From Rotaria sp. Silwood1 (taxonomy: Eukaryota > Rotifera > Eurotatoria > Philodinida > Philodinidae), in NCBI GenBank assembly GCA_905250075.1, contig CAJNOP010000023.1, positions 1,934,452 through 1,998,451 of the forward strand: a stretch of DNA of 64,000 bases. Direction: 5' to 3'. Position 1 is the first letter of the stretch. Each line of letters opens with the position of its first letter. Shown one piece after another: positions 11,834-25,288 of this stretch. The position numbers and the translations under genes are program-made. Under the pieces are notes generated by a model. That model did not search any database. It was not told the origin of the DNA and saw only the letters and a list, made by a program, of their open reading frames with translations.

Positions 11834-12822
11834 AAGCCATACTTTATATGACTAGTTGTAACATCGAATCGTTTTCTCTATAGGGGATGATATTTTAGCC
11901 GACGGCAATGTCAACATTTTAGCCACATGATTCAAAATTGCTTGCTATTAAAGAAAAACCCTCAGTACCCATCATTTAATTTGAACATTGTCATCAAAGA
12001 AAATTTTTTTCAAAGGAATACAGCAAAGAGAACATCTTGAGAAGAACCGATGTGTTCAAATAAAGCTATGAAGATTCGTGATTGAACGCAACATCGTTTT
12101 TTTGACATGTGATTTACTAGAATGTGATTTCTCTTATTCAATAAGATTTCAAAATGACGTTCATCTTATTTAAGCAGAGTTATAAGTGTTTTATTGTAGT
12201 AAAATACAATTTCCTTGACAAGATAATCAAAGTCACAAACTCTTCAGTGAACGTTACGTGATAAATATGTATGTAGAGGAATGGGAGTGAATAGAGCCTA
12301 CACCCAATTTATCGATGTTTTTATCGTTTCCAACGATGCCCAACCACGAGCAAAATTTAACACATCGATGACTTTTCAGTTGACACACTCGATCTGTCTC
12401 GGTGTCGTGAAAAGTTTCTTATCAAATTTTGTTACTCAGCCCAGTTAAAACTGAATCCATCGTGAATGAATTCATGACATGAGTTAGTCATTTCATTTTA
12501 CAATTCAATGAAATAGATGCGGTACAAGATAAATAAGAATAATCGATAAATATATATGATTTGTACTCTAATTGACAACTTCACTGCAAATATTGCATTT
12601 TTCAAAAGTTTTTTCATCAAACCTACCGTGTATTACACGCTCTCGTCTCTTATTAGAATTGAAAGGCATTTCAAAAAAATGTTATTAAACGCATTACAAT
12701 TTCAATGATTGAAAAATTGCACTGCTGTACACAGTTCGTTAGATATTAAACATTTATTGAATCGATTTGAAAAGATGATTCATATTCTCGATTTTCATAT
12801 CGAACATAGCAAAGCACAAGCT
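11834..12822. other. Intergenic region
   Basis: About 1 kb of AT-rich DNA between the MITE-like element and the 3' end of the minus-strand hydrolase gene. I see no gene or repeat structure in it. Confidence 0.5.
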
Positions 12823-14621
12823 TCAGTTTTGTGACAAGATATTAATAATCTGTTGGATGTACTCGTTACTGAGTTTATATACTGTTGCCGTATCTTTTGA
12901 TGCACAACGACCAATATTGAAGACTATTACTTGAGGATAGACAAGCTGTGATGTTTGCTTGACAGGATCAAAGTCTATCAATTGTAAATGACGAAAGCCC
13001 AATTGACGTAATTTGCTCCATCGTTTGTATGCCTACCGTTTTTTTGAATAATAATACAGTGAATTTCAAACTAAATAAAAAGAACTCGTAACTACCACAC
13101 AGTGATGAGTATGATCTTGATCAGGAAACCAATGGACGACTATATGAATGTTGAATTGTGTTAAAATGTGTTCAAAGTCCTAAATTGAATATGAGATATT
13201 TGATCGAATAGGTCATTCACGATTCTCTAGTGCTTCATTGCCACGTGTCATAGGAAGACTTGCAAAATAAAATAATGGCAAGTTGTCTTCACAACGTTGA
13301 CGTATTGCAAAAAAATAATTTTAGAAATTTCCTTCTAATGACAAAAAGATAATGGATAACATTGGTGCAAGACGATTTTTACTGCTTTAAGAAATCACAA
13401 AACGAGTCTATTCCTATTTCAATGCAATTTGGCGATTCTTTTGTAGTATAGCGAAGTGAAAAGAGTCTAGAGAACCTTCAGATTGTGTTTTATGGTAGTG
13501 AAAGAATTCAAGTACAAAACACATATCGTTTTTCTCCATTTTGTTGTCAATGTACCTCTATGTACGTTGTGTAGAACATAATGGACTGCAAGATTTTATC
13601 GTTACAAAAATTCAATTAAGTCAGAGATCTTTTACTGATGTACGTAGAACTCATTAGACTAGATCGAGTGTAATTTACCCCAGCTTTTGTTTCGCCAAAG
13701 TCACCTATTACAGAATTTGTAAAGAGAAGATTGCGATCACGAAACCATAAAGGATATCGATTGATGGTGCGTACTGTAGTAGCTGATCCACCTGTTATTT
13801 GATCAACAATTACACGGACATGAGAAGAATGTGACTAACATACCGCAGGTAGCAATTACATTGACGGGCTTATCAATGTGAAAACTTGAAAGAATAGCAA
13901 CGACAATCTCCGGTGCATGCCGTTTCCAGCTCGCTTGATTTAAATCACGGCCACTCGATCGACCGAAACCCGGTAAATCAACAAGAATCACTGAATATAG
14001 ACCTTGATGACACAGTGGTTCGATCATTTTTGTCCAGCTACAATAGATTATGTTGCTTTTAGTGCAAGAAAAACTGAGAGAACTTTACGTTGTCCAACTT
14101 TCAGTTTCATCAAAGCCATGAAGAATCAGAACAAACTGACGATTATCACTATTCAAAATCATCTATAAGCCAGATGTCTCAACAGAAGTGCTCGACACAA
14201 ACCTGAGAGCATAGTTGCCATTGATTTGATATGAGTTGTCATCAATTTTGATAGAAATCATTGTACTACGTACATTTGTGAGCAGCCATTCTCGTTCGAC
14301 GTCCTCTTCAAAAATGATTCGAGAATTAAATAATTCTGTGGCTTGTGGGGAGAGTGTTTCTCGATCGTACCGTTCACATGTGACATTTTTTACTTAAAAA
14401 TCAAAAAAAGAACGAACTATTCAAAGCCGTTCCAATGATACTAGGAATAACTCCCTTTAAATGACAGACTCACATTGTGTTCGAGGTGATATATTGCATG
14501 GATCGGAGTAAGCAAAGTTTTGCAGCTCTAATTGTATTTGCGGAGAACTTCGTAATGAAGAAAAACTGTGCATTTGCTGCTTTGTCGCTCCTTCAGTAGT
14601 CGTTCGCTTTGTTCCGATCAT
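12823..14621 (-). CDS. Alpha/beta-hydrolase-fold protein with cysteine at the nucleophile elbow; possibly decaying
   Basis: Minus-strand gene of eight proposed exons: 14621-14474, 14392-14203, 14148-14089, 14037-13844, 13791-13679, 13305-13219, 13179-13096 and 13032-12823 (361 residues if joined). Seen: FVLILHGFDET (oxyanion strand), SVILVDLPGFGRSSGRD and NVIATCGGSATTVRTI. The last is the strand-nucleophile-helix turn, reading A-T-C-G-G, so the nucleophile would be Cys and not Ser, as in dienelactone hydrolases. The last two exons hold VVHWFPDQDHTHH and FNIGRC. The first five exons join with normal GT-AG introns. Exon 6 has no AG before it and no GT after it in the right phase (GAATGA follows), although its frame matches both neighbours. 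Either these are non-canonical introns or the gene is being lost. The substrate is unknown. Confidence 0.6.
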
Positions 14622-17269
14622 CGTAGGCTTGCTGTCAGTTGTTGATTATGAGTCTATAAACTTCTTCGTGGTTGATACTTTTATTGCAAAAAAAATTTAG
14701 TATATATATATATGCATAGAATTTTCATTTTTATCTGATTTTGAGTCATGTTTTTCACTCTTTATCTCATCTTTTTATTTGTCGACATATAAGTAACTAT
14801 GTGTATACTACTTGATGTGTGTTGTAACATCTGTTGAAAGCATGACGCAGGTATAAATCTTTAATGTGTTAAATAATTTTGTTGTGCTAGCAAAAATCAG
14901 TCAGCTATGTGTGTTTGATTGATTTGTCGTCATGAATTTTTCTAATTTTACGTCAATCGTTCAAAATATTGTTGACAATTGTGCGTACTAACACATTATC
15001 GAGATGAATAAAATGGTAGTCAGTTATATTTGCGTCCGTTGTTGCATGAATCACTCCTTCGTTCTGTTGTTGCTATGTGACATCAGCATTAACGAAAATT
15101 ATTCGTTCTATTTACGGCATACTTTGTTCTGAAAAATTATGCATAACAGGTTGAAAGATATTTCTAGCAGTGAATAAGTGTGACTATGAGTAACACCGAG
15201 TGGTAAACAGCTAATCATTATTGATTAATTGTACGAGTCTTACTCAATTGCAATAATAGTTTGAAATTACTTTAACTATATGCATTGAAAGCGAATGGTT
15301 AAGAGACATTGCGAAAACTGGATACATAACAAGTATATATTACCCTCCATTAAAATTTTATGACACTTAAATTTATTAGAAGAAAGTACATGACCAATCT
15401 AATAATAAGAATCTCTGGATTTTAATTATATCCATTTACGCAAATAGTAAGAAAGATATCTTTCACTATATAATCGCCTTTGTTATCCCGTAATGTTTTC
15501 TTGAGCGTATCGCTCAGATTCGAAATACACCGTTTATTCGTCCGCTTCTATTTGATGATATTTATTCCCTCCTAGAAATAATTTCCTTATAAAGTCAATA
15601 TAGATGAACAGATATCATCGTTGAACATGCTTCCCAAAAGCTCGACATACCACATTACCTTTTCACACATTATGAACCACAAATGTGCATCACACATAAA
15701 AAACGACAGAAAGATGCGTAGGACCACAGTTTTCGCTATATAGTGGTCGAAGTAATTAGTGCTCGACAGTCTTTTCGACTAGCAGTATGGCTGCTCCACA
15801 CCATCTTTACTCGACAGACACGTACCAATTGCACATATCTGGAACTGTAGAAACTTTTTCACCAATATTTTATTCATATTTGTTACTTTATAATATTTCT
15901 TTAATAACAGCATTGTAGTTATTAACACTTGCACATGAACAACAATATAAATTAGAAAATATCACGACAGAATAATTGATTATGCACAATATAACTAGAC
16001 ATATACAATGTATATTTATGTAATGTTCATTTCCATCTAAACTTAGTTTCTAAGTGAATTCGCATAAATTTGGACTTGAGATAAATTTGAGTATTATGTT
16101 TGTCAAAAATGAAATCTTCTGATTTTTGACTGAGGCTAATTTATTATCAGGATGGATTTTTATCGATATTTATAACGATTTTATCTATGACTTTAACCCC
16201 TTGAGACCGGCAGAGGTAGGGTGTGGGTGTGAGTGGGTATGTGTGTTTGATGAAGAGAATATTAATGCTGACCTCTACATCCACACATCCGCACGATCAA
16301 ACGTACACCCACAACCGCAGACGCAAGTCTAGTCTCACACCGGTACCTCAGTTCCACTCACACCTACGCATCTACAAACACATCTGCACCATTGTCAAAC
16401 TCGATTTGGTATTATATATAAGAGTTTATCAAAATTTGATACAGCGTACTCTCATAAAACAGCTCCCATCCACTTGGAAAACTAATCATAGATAGGTTTT
16501 TTTTTTGCACTTGATTAAAAATAAATTTTTAAAAGTGAAACAAGTGAGTCACATATTTCAGAGTCTCTCATATAACACATATCGAAAGATCAAAACATAA
16601 TGAAATGTCATCAAAATGACAACCATTTTGTATTCTTGTTTTCACACAAAATATCACCAATCATTTTCAGATAATATTTATTTTTATCAGAAGTTTTGTA
16701 TTGATATTTTTGAAATGGAACATGTCTTGACTGCATATATAGAGGCCTAGTATGTTAAATGAAGTAGAACAAACAGTTGTATGTAAATATCGTCCTATTC
16801 GTTGCAATCAGATTTCTTTTTTTCTTTCAACAACACATGGTCCTCTTTTTATCTTTCTGTTTCTTTGCCATATACTATTGAAATAAAAATTATGTTCTAA
16901 ATATTTGATCAGTGGTGAAATTGAAAATTTATAGATCATGTTTGATACTACTTCATTTCTTATGCGAGTTTCGGAAAAGATTATTTCGTGTTAATTTCAT
17001 GGTGCTCGTCGCAAATATGTTAAATGCAGTTTGACTCTATGTAATATATAATATTGTCAAAATTCAGATATTGTTTGCTTGCAGCTCACTTTGCACGAAC
17101 CAGAAGAAATTGAATATGCATCCGACATGAATGTCGATATTATTAGTTTTTATGATTAAGAAGTTAATCGTTATTGTGATTCTATATGACTACATGATTG
17201 TCTGATGCAAACGTTCGCTACTTGATCTTGATCGAGTCTATATGATTCTTTATCTTTACTGCTTCATCA
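14622..17269. other. Gene desert
   Basis: About 2.6 kb without a supportable gene. The only distinct structure is the G/T-rich and C/A-rich pair at 16215-16390, listed separately. The two open frames near 16126-16495 lie in that low-complexity stretch and were not called. Confidence 0.5.
16215..16390. repeat. G/T-rich and C/A-rich inverted pair resembling degenerate TGTGGG repeats
   Basis: A strand-biased G/T stretch at 16215-16249 contains GGGTGTGGGTGTGAGTGGGT. About 60-115 nt later comes C/A-rich sequence with CACCCACAACC and CCACTCACACC. GGTGTGAGTGG at 16226-16236 is exactly complementary to 16354-16364. The G/T part resembles degenerate TGTGGG, the telomere unit reported in bdelloid rotifers, but there is no regular array. 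Confidence 0.45.
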
Positions 17270-17589
17270 ATTGTCAAATCGAACACAAAAATGTTTGTTT
17301 TGTGATGTTTTCTTGTCCAGTGCCTTAATTCGAATTCTTGACTATACTTCTATTCACGTCTTTCTTAATGAAAATTTAATGATTTCATCTAATTCTCAAA
17401 CTTCTGAGAAGCGTCACGTCGAAAACTTTTTTAAATCCATCAATGGTTATTAGTATTACGTAACATTAGTCTCATACGTGCAAAATAAAAATGTAGAATA
17501 ACTGATGAACACTCAAGACAAATTGAAGAATCAGTTAAATATGATTAGTTCAGAAAATACTGGATAAATTAAACAATTTCTAATCAAAA

Positions 17590-19457
17590 TTCATAGTTTA
17601 TATCGTTTCACCAGCAATGAATATAAATCATCAACAGCTTCGTATCGTGAGCAGTTCGACTAATTATGCTCTGTCATTCCAAGATCTGTTATTTTTAACA
17701 GTTACGTTCATCACAGCAAGTAATCAGATGCTTATTGGCAAAACTTCAATCGAGATTAATTGGTGAAGCTCTGGCTGTTCTATTTGCTCTTCCAGAGCTA
17801 ATTAGAATCGGTCACTCGTGTGCTTAAAAGTGCTAATTTTGCTTTATTCCAGTATGTCCTTCCAAACGATATTGCATTACAGCACATCAATCGGAATGAA
17901 GTAATAACAAAGCATATAAGACCTCGTGCAAAAGCAGTTTTATCCCATAATCACGATAAGTTTTGTACCTTTAGGTTTTTATATATAAATAACAAATGCA
18001 TTTTCATGAAGAACGATAAAATTTAGTAACTAAAGACTTGAAATCCTATTAGTTGATGATGCCAACATGATTAATCTGAAAAATAAAAACTACATTTCTA
18101 GCGGTTTTTCTTACCTTGTTCATAAATTTTTGCCATCTAAAAAACCATATCCATCGAGAAAAACTTTTCTAATTTGAAGGTATCTGTATGATTTTAATTA
18201 AATATATCAAATTAATGATTTTTTTCAAGATCATAAAATATTGTTGAAAACTCTAGATAATTTACTCATAATGGAAAGCTTAGTTCTTATGTGGAGTAAA
18301 ACTCTTCTTTTTAGAACCATCAGACTTGACTGGGTCAAAATGATAATTAATACTTCTACGTATACATATCTGGAAAAATTTTATATCAATCATACAGTTT
18401 ACCAAAAGGGAAGCTTATAAAACTCGAATTTTCTAGGTTTTTTTTTTTCAAGAATCAACAGATCATCATCTAGTATAATTTCATGTCACTGAATCTTATA
18501 AGCTGCTTTCTAAATATTCATATACTCTTGTTAATTATTCTAAACAATGAATTTATTTAAGGTGATATTGATATTAGATGGCACATATGTCTATATTCAA
18601 AAATGCATTAGTCATAAAATGCAACAGTGTTGTTTTTAGCCTACACAAAAAGGCTCTCTAATTAAAATGGTGATAATGATCAAATCTAATGGTGAGACAT
18701 TCGGAATATCATACTATTCTGTTCGAAATGCGATGTTGTTTCGACGTCTGATCCTTACTATGCTGATTCTAAAAACAATGATGCTAAAATTATCAAGAAT
18801 ACCATTATGAATAACATAGATGGAGTACATGACTGGTTACAACCAAGTGATACACTCGTTGTAGACCGCGGATTTCGTGATTGCTTACTTCTGACTACGT
18901 AGATGCAAGGGTTTCTTGATAAAAACTAAAAGTAATTTTCAACGGAAGAAGCCAATGATATCAGAATGACAATAAAAGTTCGTACGGTAGTAAATACTAA
19001 CAATGAACGATAAAAATAATGATGTTTTTATTAACAAAGTTATGTCGAATACTTTAACATCTGTTGTTGTTGATAAATATTTCTCAATTATCTGTTGTCT
19101 TATCAATGAATTATTGCACATATATGTGATTCATAGAAGCAATGATGATAAACTCGCAAAGCCATCTAAAATTTGCTTAAAGAAAAAAGTTAACTTATAA
19201 AATACGTGCAGCACATGGAAGACTCAAGTGAAAAAGAAAATTAAGTGAACAACTTTAAAAGTATTCGAATCCCGCAAGAATTTTCTTGTCTTCATCTTAA
19301 CAGTCTTATGAATAGTGAAGGTGGCTACGAAGCCGAAAGTAATTGTACAAACTTGCACCTGATCGAACAGGCGAATTCAGTTCAGTACAATGTTTGGTTA
19401 AAGTATTATAGCAACGAAATACTTGAATACTACTATACGTGTAAAATTGGAACTTGA
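17590..19457 (+). pseudogene. Decayed DDE transposase (DDE_Tnp_4/HARBI1-like) with SWIM-like C-terminal remnant
   Basis: A transposase broken by many frameshifts and stops but still readable in pieces. EYKSSTASYREQFD and FALPELIRIGHS are N-terminal helices (about 17615-17815). ALQHINRNEVITKH follows (17877-17920). ILDGTYVYIQK and LHKKALLIK match the first catalytic Asp region (about 18567-18670). DTLVVDRGFRD gives the second Asp region (about 18850-18885). EEANDIRMTIKVRTVV and YFSIICCLINELL follow (to about 19120). The last piece, 19245-19457, ends in NVWLKYYSNEILEYYYTCK, which resembles the start of a SWIM-type zinc finger (CxC...CxH) that is then lost. Function is clearly gone. An open frame at 17271-17453 may be an N-terminal remnant. 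I could not define the element's ends. Confidence 0.75.
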
Positions 19458-22154
19458 GTTGTAGATTATAATTAATTTGTGAAACTAACTAATACAAATG
19501 ATAAAATATCGTTTCAACAAATTAGTAGTTTTGTTTGTGTCATTTTGATTTTTCTAACTTATAGAATATACAACAGTTTTTTGTACTATACGTACAATTC
19601 TTAACTGATCCAAGTACTACTTCTTAATATGATGATGATGATAATATGTGTTTTCTTTGTATCGATTTCTCTAATAAATCATCTAAACTTTCTAGAATGA
19701 TTTCATATACGTATTATAAGAGATTATAAGACACTTAATTCACTTATGTTGCTTTTGAAAATATCTGAATAACAAAAATGATACAAAATTGTGCGTACGA
19801 TAGAAGTTTCAACGTGAACGAAACATTTTATGAAACTGCGCTATATGAACTTTTGAGAAACTCTTATATATGACTTGAATACTTCAAAGGAAATCGTGGA
19901 ATAATACGTCATAGTCAAAAACCTATAGCATTCTAGCTTATTCTAAGCCTATGCTACTCTAAATAACGATTGAATTCAGGGTAAGTTAGCATATAACAGA
20001 AATCGAACAATATCCACTTTTTTCCATACTTAATATAGCAACACTGAAAAAAATGGTGAAAAATTCTGAAAACCAAATATAATAACGTTTTAACCGTAAC
20101 TGTTTCAATGTAACGTAAATTAGACGCATATTAAATCGCTTATTATTCCACTTCCAACACAGCCATCTTTTTTCAGTTTCTCTGAGAAGAAAGCACTATT
20201 TAAATGATGATTGTATATGTAAGATGTAATGAACCATGTCGATAAATGATACATGGTTCAGGCGTTATTACACGAATTTCATACACCTGACGTAAAAACG
20301 TCATGTAAAAATTCTCATAATAATTGCATATTGCTTGCCTATTACATGCTTAAAATGCAATGTCGGCTAAACGCTGAGATCCTTCTTCTAAACGACTCAT
20401 TTACTACCACCAAAAACATGTTGGCTAGCATGTCTAGTTGTAAAGTAAGCTCTAATTTTTATGCGTAAACCTATTCAAAACAGTATTACTACTTGTCCTT
20501 TTTCATACTGATCGGATCAAAGACCGAAACGCATGAAAAATTTTGGTTTATATTTAAACTTTTGTACATCTTAATGACATATTGTTGTTGGGAACAGTGA
20601 TGAAAGTCTTTAAATTTCCCAATTTATTAATTAAGATCGAATTAGTGTTTTCCTTGTTACAGGAAAACAAATACTGTAAAATGACAAACATTGACTTGAT
20701 GGATCGAAAATTTAGGCATAATCAATATTTAGTTTTAGTTGTTGAATAGTAGCAGGATAGAAGCGGCTCTGCGATTTCGAACAAAAGAACCTCGATTTTT
20801 CTTACTGATTTTGAAATTTATAGTATCTGGTAGTCCTGTTCACGATATAGTTTATGTAGGATATAGAGCCATCCGATGGGAAAAAAGAAACAGAAAAGAA
20901 ATTCTGTTGTTCATACATAGTGATAGAGGTAGAGAAGAGTGGACAGAGGGCCGAGCCTTCTCCAGAAACCTGTGAGCTCTCGCTAGAATTGGAACGATCT
21001 ATCGTTAACATTGAAAGACCATATACTTTTCAGTAGTAAATGGCAGCTTAGTCCTCGCTGATTTGTAAGAATTTTTTCTGGCTCCGCCACTATTCATATA
21101 ATGAGTTAGTCTTTGTGTTCTAATGTAACAATAATTCATTGCATTAGGAAAAGTAATGAATGGAGAAATCTCATCAAATCAATGATTTATTTCTATACGT
21201 AGCTAAAGGACTGGTACATTGGAAACGGGAAGAATAATTCAAAAGTGCATGGAAATATTTCATTCAATCGACGAAAAAGAATGATGTGCATGTTAAGTAT
21301 GATGACTTTTGAAAATTTTTCTTGTTAAATTTGAATGGTTAACAATCGAGTCATTTTTCACTGGACGAAATCTTGATCTATTTAAACAGATTGACTGTGT
21401 CTAACGTTGTTAAAAAAATTCAACTTTCGATAGAAAGTTACTAAAACATGAGGCTGTCACTTTGACATCTTGACAATGGCTTTTTTCTTCAGCTGAATAG
21501 TATACCATAAATGAAACATGATTTATGACAACCACTTATTCTTTCATTACGCTCCTTAATACATTTTCTAAGATTACGCTCTAATTTCACAGTTGAGTTA
21601 AGATACAAACTCCTTTTAAAATCGAAAGATTATCATCACCAAGATCTTTTTTGATATTCGAATGTTATCTAAACAAGAATGAAGCACAACCAAATTGCAA
21701 GCAAATATTCATTCACGAAATGGACTTGGAAAATATTCATAACACATTGATAACGATAAAGAAATACTAGAACTAAACTTTTTTCCACGTATAATGTCTG
21801 AATTCTAAATGACTTTTCGATATATTATTCTGTAAGCAGAATATATGATGAACTTTATCACGAATATGAACCATGTACTATTATTCATCAAAGAAAGAAA
21901 AATAATTGCATGATAGTAAAATAAGAATTCATACTTTGATTGGTTCACAATATCTATATATAATAAAATGTTAAGTTCAATTCCGTCAACCTTAAGACAT
22001 GTATTCTTTTTTTTTATGTGAGGAAAACAACAGCAAAAACGATATGTATTTGATATGGATGAAAGAAATAAACACACAAACACACAAAATACCTTATTAC
22101 TCTAAAATATTTTGATATGACGAAAAATAAAATAAAATAAAAGATTTCTCGAAA
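19458..22154. other. Intergenic region after the transposase remnant
   Basis: About 2.7 kb of AT-rich DNA. Open frames here are short, lack motifs and have no joined exons. It ends at the stop codon of the minus-strand exchanger gene and so includes that gene's 3' untranslated region. Confidence 0.5.
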
Positions 22155-25100
22155 TTAACACATAGGTGGGTTGACAAAACCAAATACATTAAGTTCAATT
22201 AATAAGGAAAAAATCACGAATATTCCATATATAGCAAGGAAAAAAATACCCAAATTGTGATCTAAATACCATTTTCGATTGTGAAAACTAACTACCTAGA
22301 ATAAATAATCAAGGAAAAAATAAAGATAGAGCATTTTTTTAAAATATTTTCTTCTTGCCGTTATAGCAACAATGCCAAGTAAAAGAACAGAATCATACAT
22401 AAGTCCATTTGAATTTATATGTACTGCTTCTCCACTAACTATTACTTTAGAAAACCATGGTAAAGCAAGACCAACTAGTAAATCAAATACATTCGAACCA
22501 AATGTATTCGATACACCCATATCGACAAGACCTAGTCAAACAAAAAGCACAAAATTTCTTCTATATTATTAAATTTCATTTCTATCTCTACCTTGACGAA
22601 CTACTAAGACACTACTCAGTGCATCTGGTACACTACTACCAGCAGCTAAAAATGTTATACCCATAACACTATCCGGTATGCCAAATGTAAAGCCAATAAT
22701 TGTGACCATCCAAACCATTAGATAAGTTAATAGACATAACCAAACAATAGCCATGACAAAGGTAAACGGGTACCATTTATACCATCTTTTATATATATAT
22801 GTATACATATATTGATTAGAAATAAAGATTTGATAGATCAAGTATAATTACTTACCTTGGATTGCGACAATCAGGAATAGTGAAATGACAGAGAATTTTA
22901 ATCGGTGCTATTATTATCCATTTGATAAAACCCATTGGATCATAATTATAATCAGGAATATTTTTCCAATCATTATAATTATCTTCAGCTGCTAATAAAC
23001 TAAACATAAGCATAAAATATTATTAATATTGATAAAATAACTTCTGTTTTCGAAATAAAAACCAATCAATTCTACCTTGGTGTACGACCTTGATAAAATG
23101 AAAAACGTCTTTCATTTGCTGGTTTTTGAGGACGAATTATGCCTTGTCCTTGTTGTACTCGCATCTATAGCATAATAAATTGTTCTCTTCTTGAAAAATT
23201 AATTTTTGTTTTCATCTTACTTGACTAATAACAAATCGAGCAGCCATTTTAAATCTAGTTCGAGTTCGAAAATATCTTGACATCATTAATTTAAGTACTG
23301 TTGTTTCAAAATCAAGTGGTAAACGTGATCTTGCAATAATATCATCAATTGGTATACGATTCTGTCCTATTGATGTATTGTTGTTAAAGGCACTACCATC
23401 ATCATCATCGAATCGTTCTATCAAAAACAAAATATATGTATATTTTATACAACAAACGCCAACAAGCAAACTAACCATAAGTATTGTTCATTCCATATGT
23501 TTTTTTAGTATTAGCATAATTTATTATAGGTTCAGCTGGTCCACCATATGATTTAAATATTTGCCATCGATTAACAAATAATCGTTGTAATTTTTGATTA
23601 TTACTATTCATTTTAAAAGATCTTTTAAATTTTCGATACAATTTATTCTTACCACATGATGGTTATATATCCTGCATACATTAAAAGAAGAAATACCGAT
23701 TCAAATAATGTTATACGACCATCTGATAAACACTATTTTTATAGAATATAAATTTTACATTATCTTCTCCTATTTGTTGATTAATTGATACTCACTATGA
23801 TTAAAACTAAGATTGATAAAGAATAGTATGCAGAATCTCGACATAATGGCCTATATTACGTTAATAAAAAAAACAGTAATTAAATGAATATTTTAATATT
23901 AAATATACATACCACCAAGTCAATCGAATTGCCTATTGAATAAATATTATTAAATCAAATATGATAATTTATTTTTAGTTTCAAACTTACTCCATTAACG
24001 AACAGTCCACATACACCAATGACACAAACAATATTAAATACAGCTGAACCCACAATTGTTCCTACACCAACATCACCCTTAGCAACAAAAATACCTGAGA
24101 AAAAAAGTTATTTTTTTCTTATTTTCTATAAATAAACATCCTATTAAAAAAATATTTACCAATAATAGCTGTAAAAAGTTCAGGTGATGAAGATCCGGCC
24201 GCCATGAATGTTGCACCTGCAACATCTTCATCAAGAGCCAAAGCCTGAAGGACAAAAAATACACATGAATTATATATATATATATTTGACTTTAAACTAA
24301 TTAAATGTATACCTCACAAAGTTTATCCAATGCAGATATGAAATAATCATCGACAACTATTGCAATAGCAATGAAAATATAGAGACAAGCAATAAAATGA
24401 AATATAATAGCTCCCTATATGATAATTATAATGTATCATCGCATTTCTACCTAAAAACATTTATAGTGACTTACATGACGTCTTTGTGATTGAGTAAAAA
24501 GATCTTCAGGAAATTCATCGATGGCTATAATGGAAAAAAGCAAAAACCAATGGAATGTATATTTGTGCAATTTATGCTTTTATGAAACTCTTCACAGATA
24601 GAAGCATACAAAGATTAGATTACATGACAATGCTTCTTTATTTTATAATTTGATTTGACATGAATTATTGAAGAAGAAAAAAAACAAAAGCCTTTTACCT
24701 TAAGGCATACTAGAGAACAGATATAAGGATATAAATTTTTGATTTCACCTACCAGGTTCAGTACAATTTTTAAGTTGACCAGGTTTCCAACCAATAGTAG
24801 TCAATGAGACCGTTGTTGTTGTAATAATAGTTGTTGTTTCATCATCGGCTTGGTCTAAATGATTATTATGTCATTCTTTAGTTCTTTCCTTTTTGTTTCA
24901 ATAAAAAGAAAAAGAAAACCACAATTCTCATGAGAGATTATCTATGAAAACAACATGTTGTTTTTATATTGCTGTTAACTAAACATGATATCCTAGTTTC
25001 TTTATACTTTCTCCCGACTTTTATAAACAAATCGAATACAATCATGATCAATGTAAACTTACCAATAGAAATAGCTGTTGCTTGTATTTTTTGTGGTCGA

Positions 25101-25288
25101 TATTTCCAATTTGATTTTGTACTACTTGGAGCAGCATTACTCGGTCGAAATCGTTGGCCAATAATATGAGCCAAAGCGAGGCCAACACATATTCGAATAA
25201 AAAATTTGACATTATGTCGATTGACAATTTGATGATTGCCAACGGGTCGTTGTTGTTTGTGTAACAACGAAAACAATGGAGCCTGCAT
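22155..25288 (-). CDS. SLC24A: K+-dependent Na+/Ca2+ exchanger (NCKX, SLC24 family)
   Basis: Membrane antiporter that exports Ca2+ and K+ in exchange for Na+. Sixteen exons join in phase to 629 residues: 25288-25063, 24854-24753, 24524-24475, 24414-24313, 24244-24160, 24094-23991, 23932-23913, 23850-23796, 23732-23653, 23603-23476, 23417-23221, 23164-23076, 22999-22856, 22785-22592, 22531-22359 and 22295-22155. Visible: an N-terminal hydrophobic segment; NCTEP before the first helix; alpha-1 repeat [36 protein letters not shown]; a cytosolic loop of about 190 residues; alpha-2 repeat [16 protein letters not shown] and [19 protein letters not shown]; and C-terminus [11 protein letters not shown]. 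The C-terminus and loop are closest to NCKX3/4. The start is the first true ATG; the open frame reaches 25327 but begins with GTG. The last intron is GC-AG, and exon 7 is 20 nt. Confidence 0.95.

Noticed and set aside
16126..16495. Two overlapping open frames in the G/T- and C/A-rich patch
   Set aside because: They translate low-complexity repeats and look non-coding.
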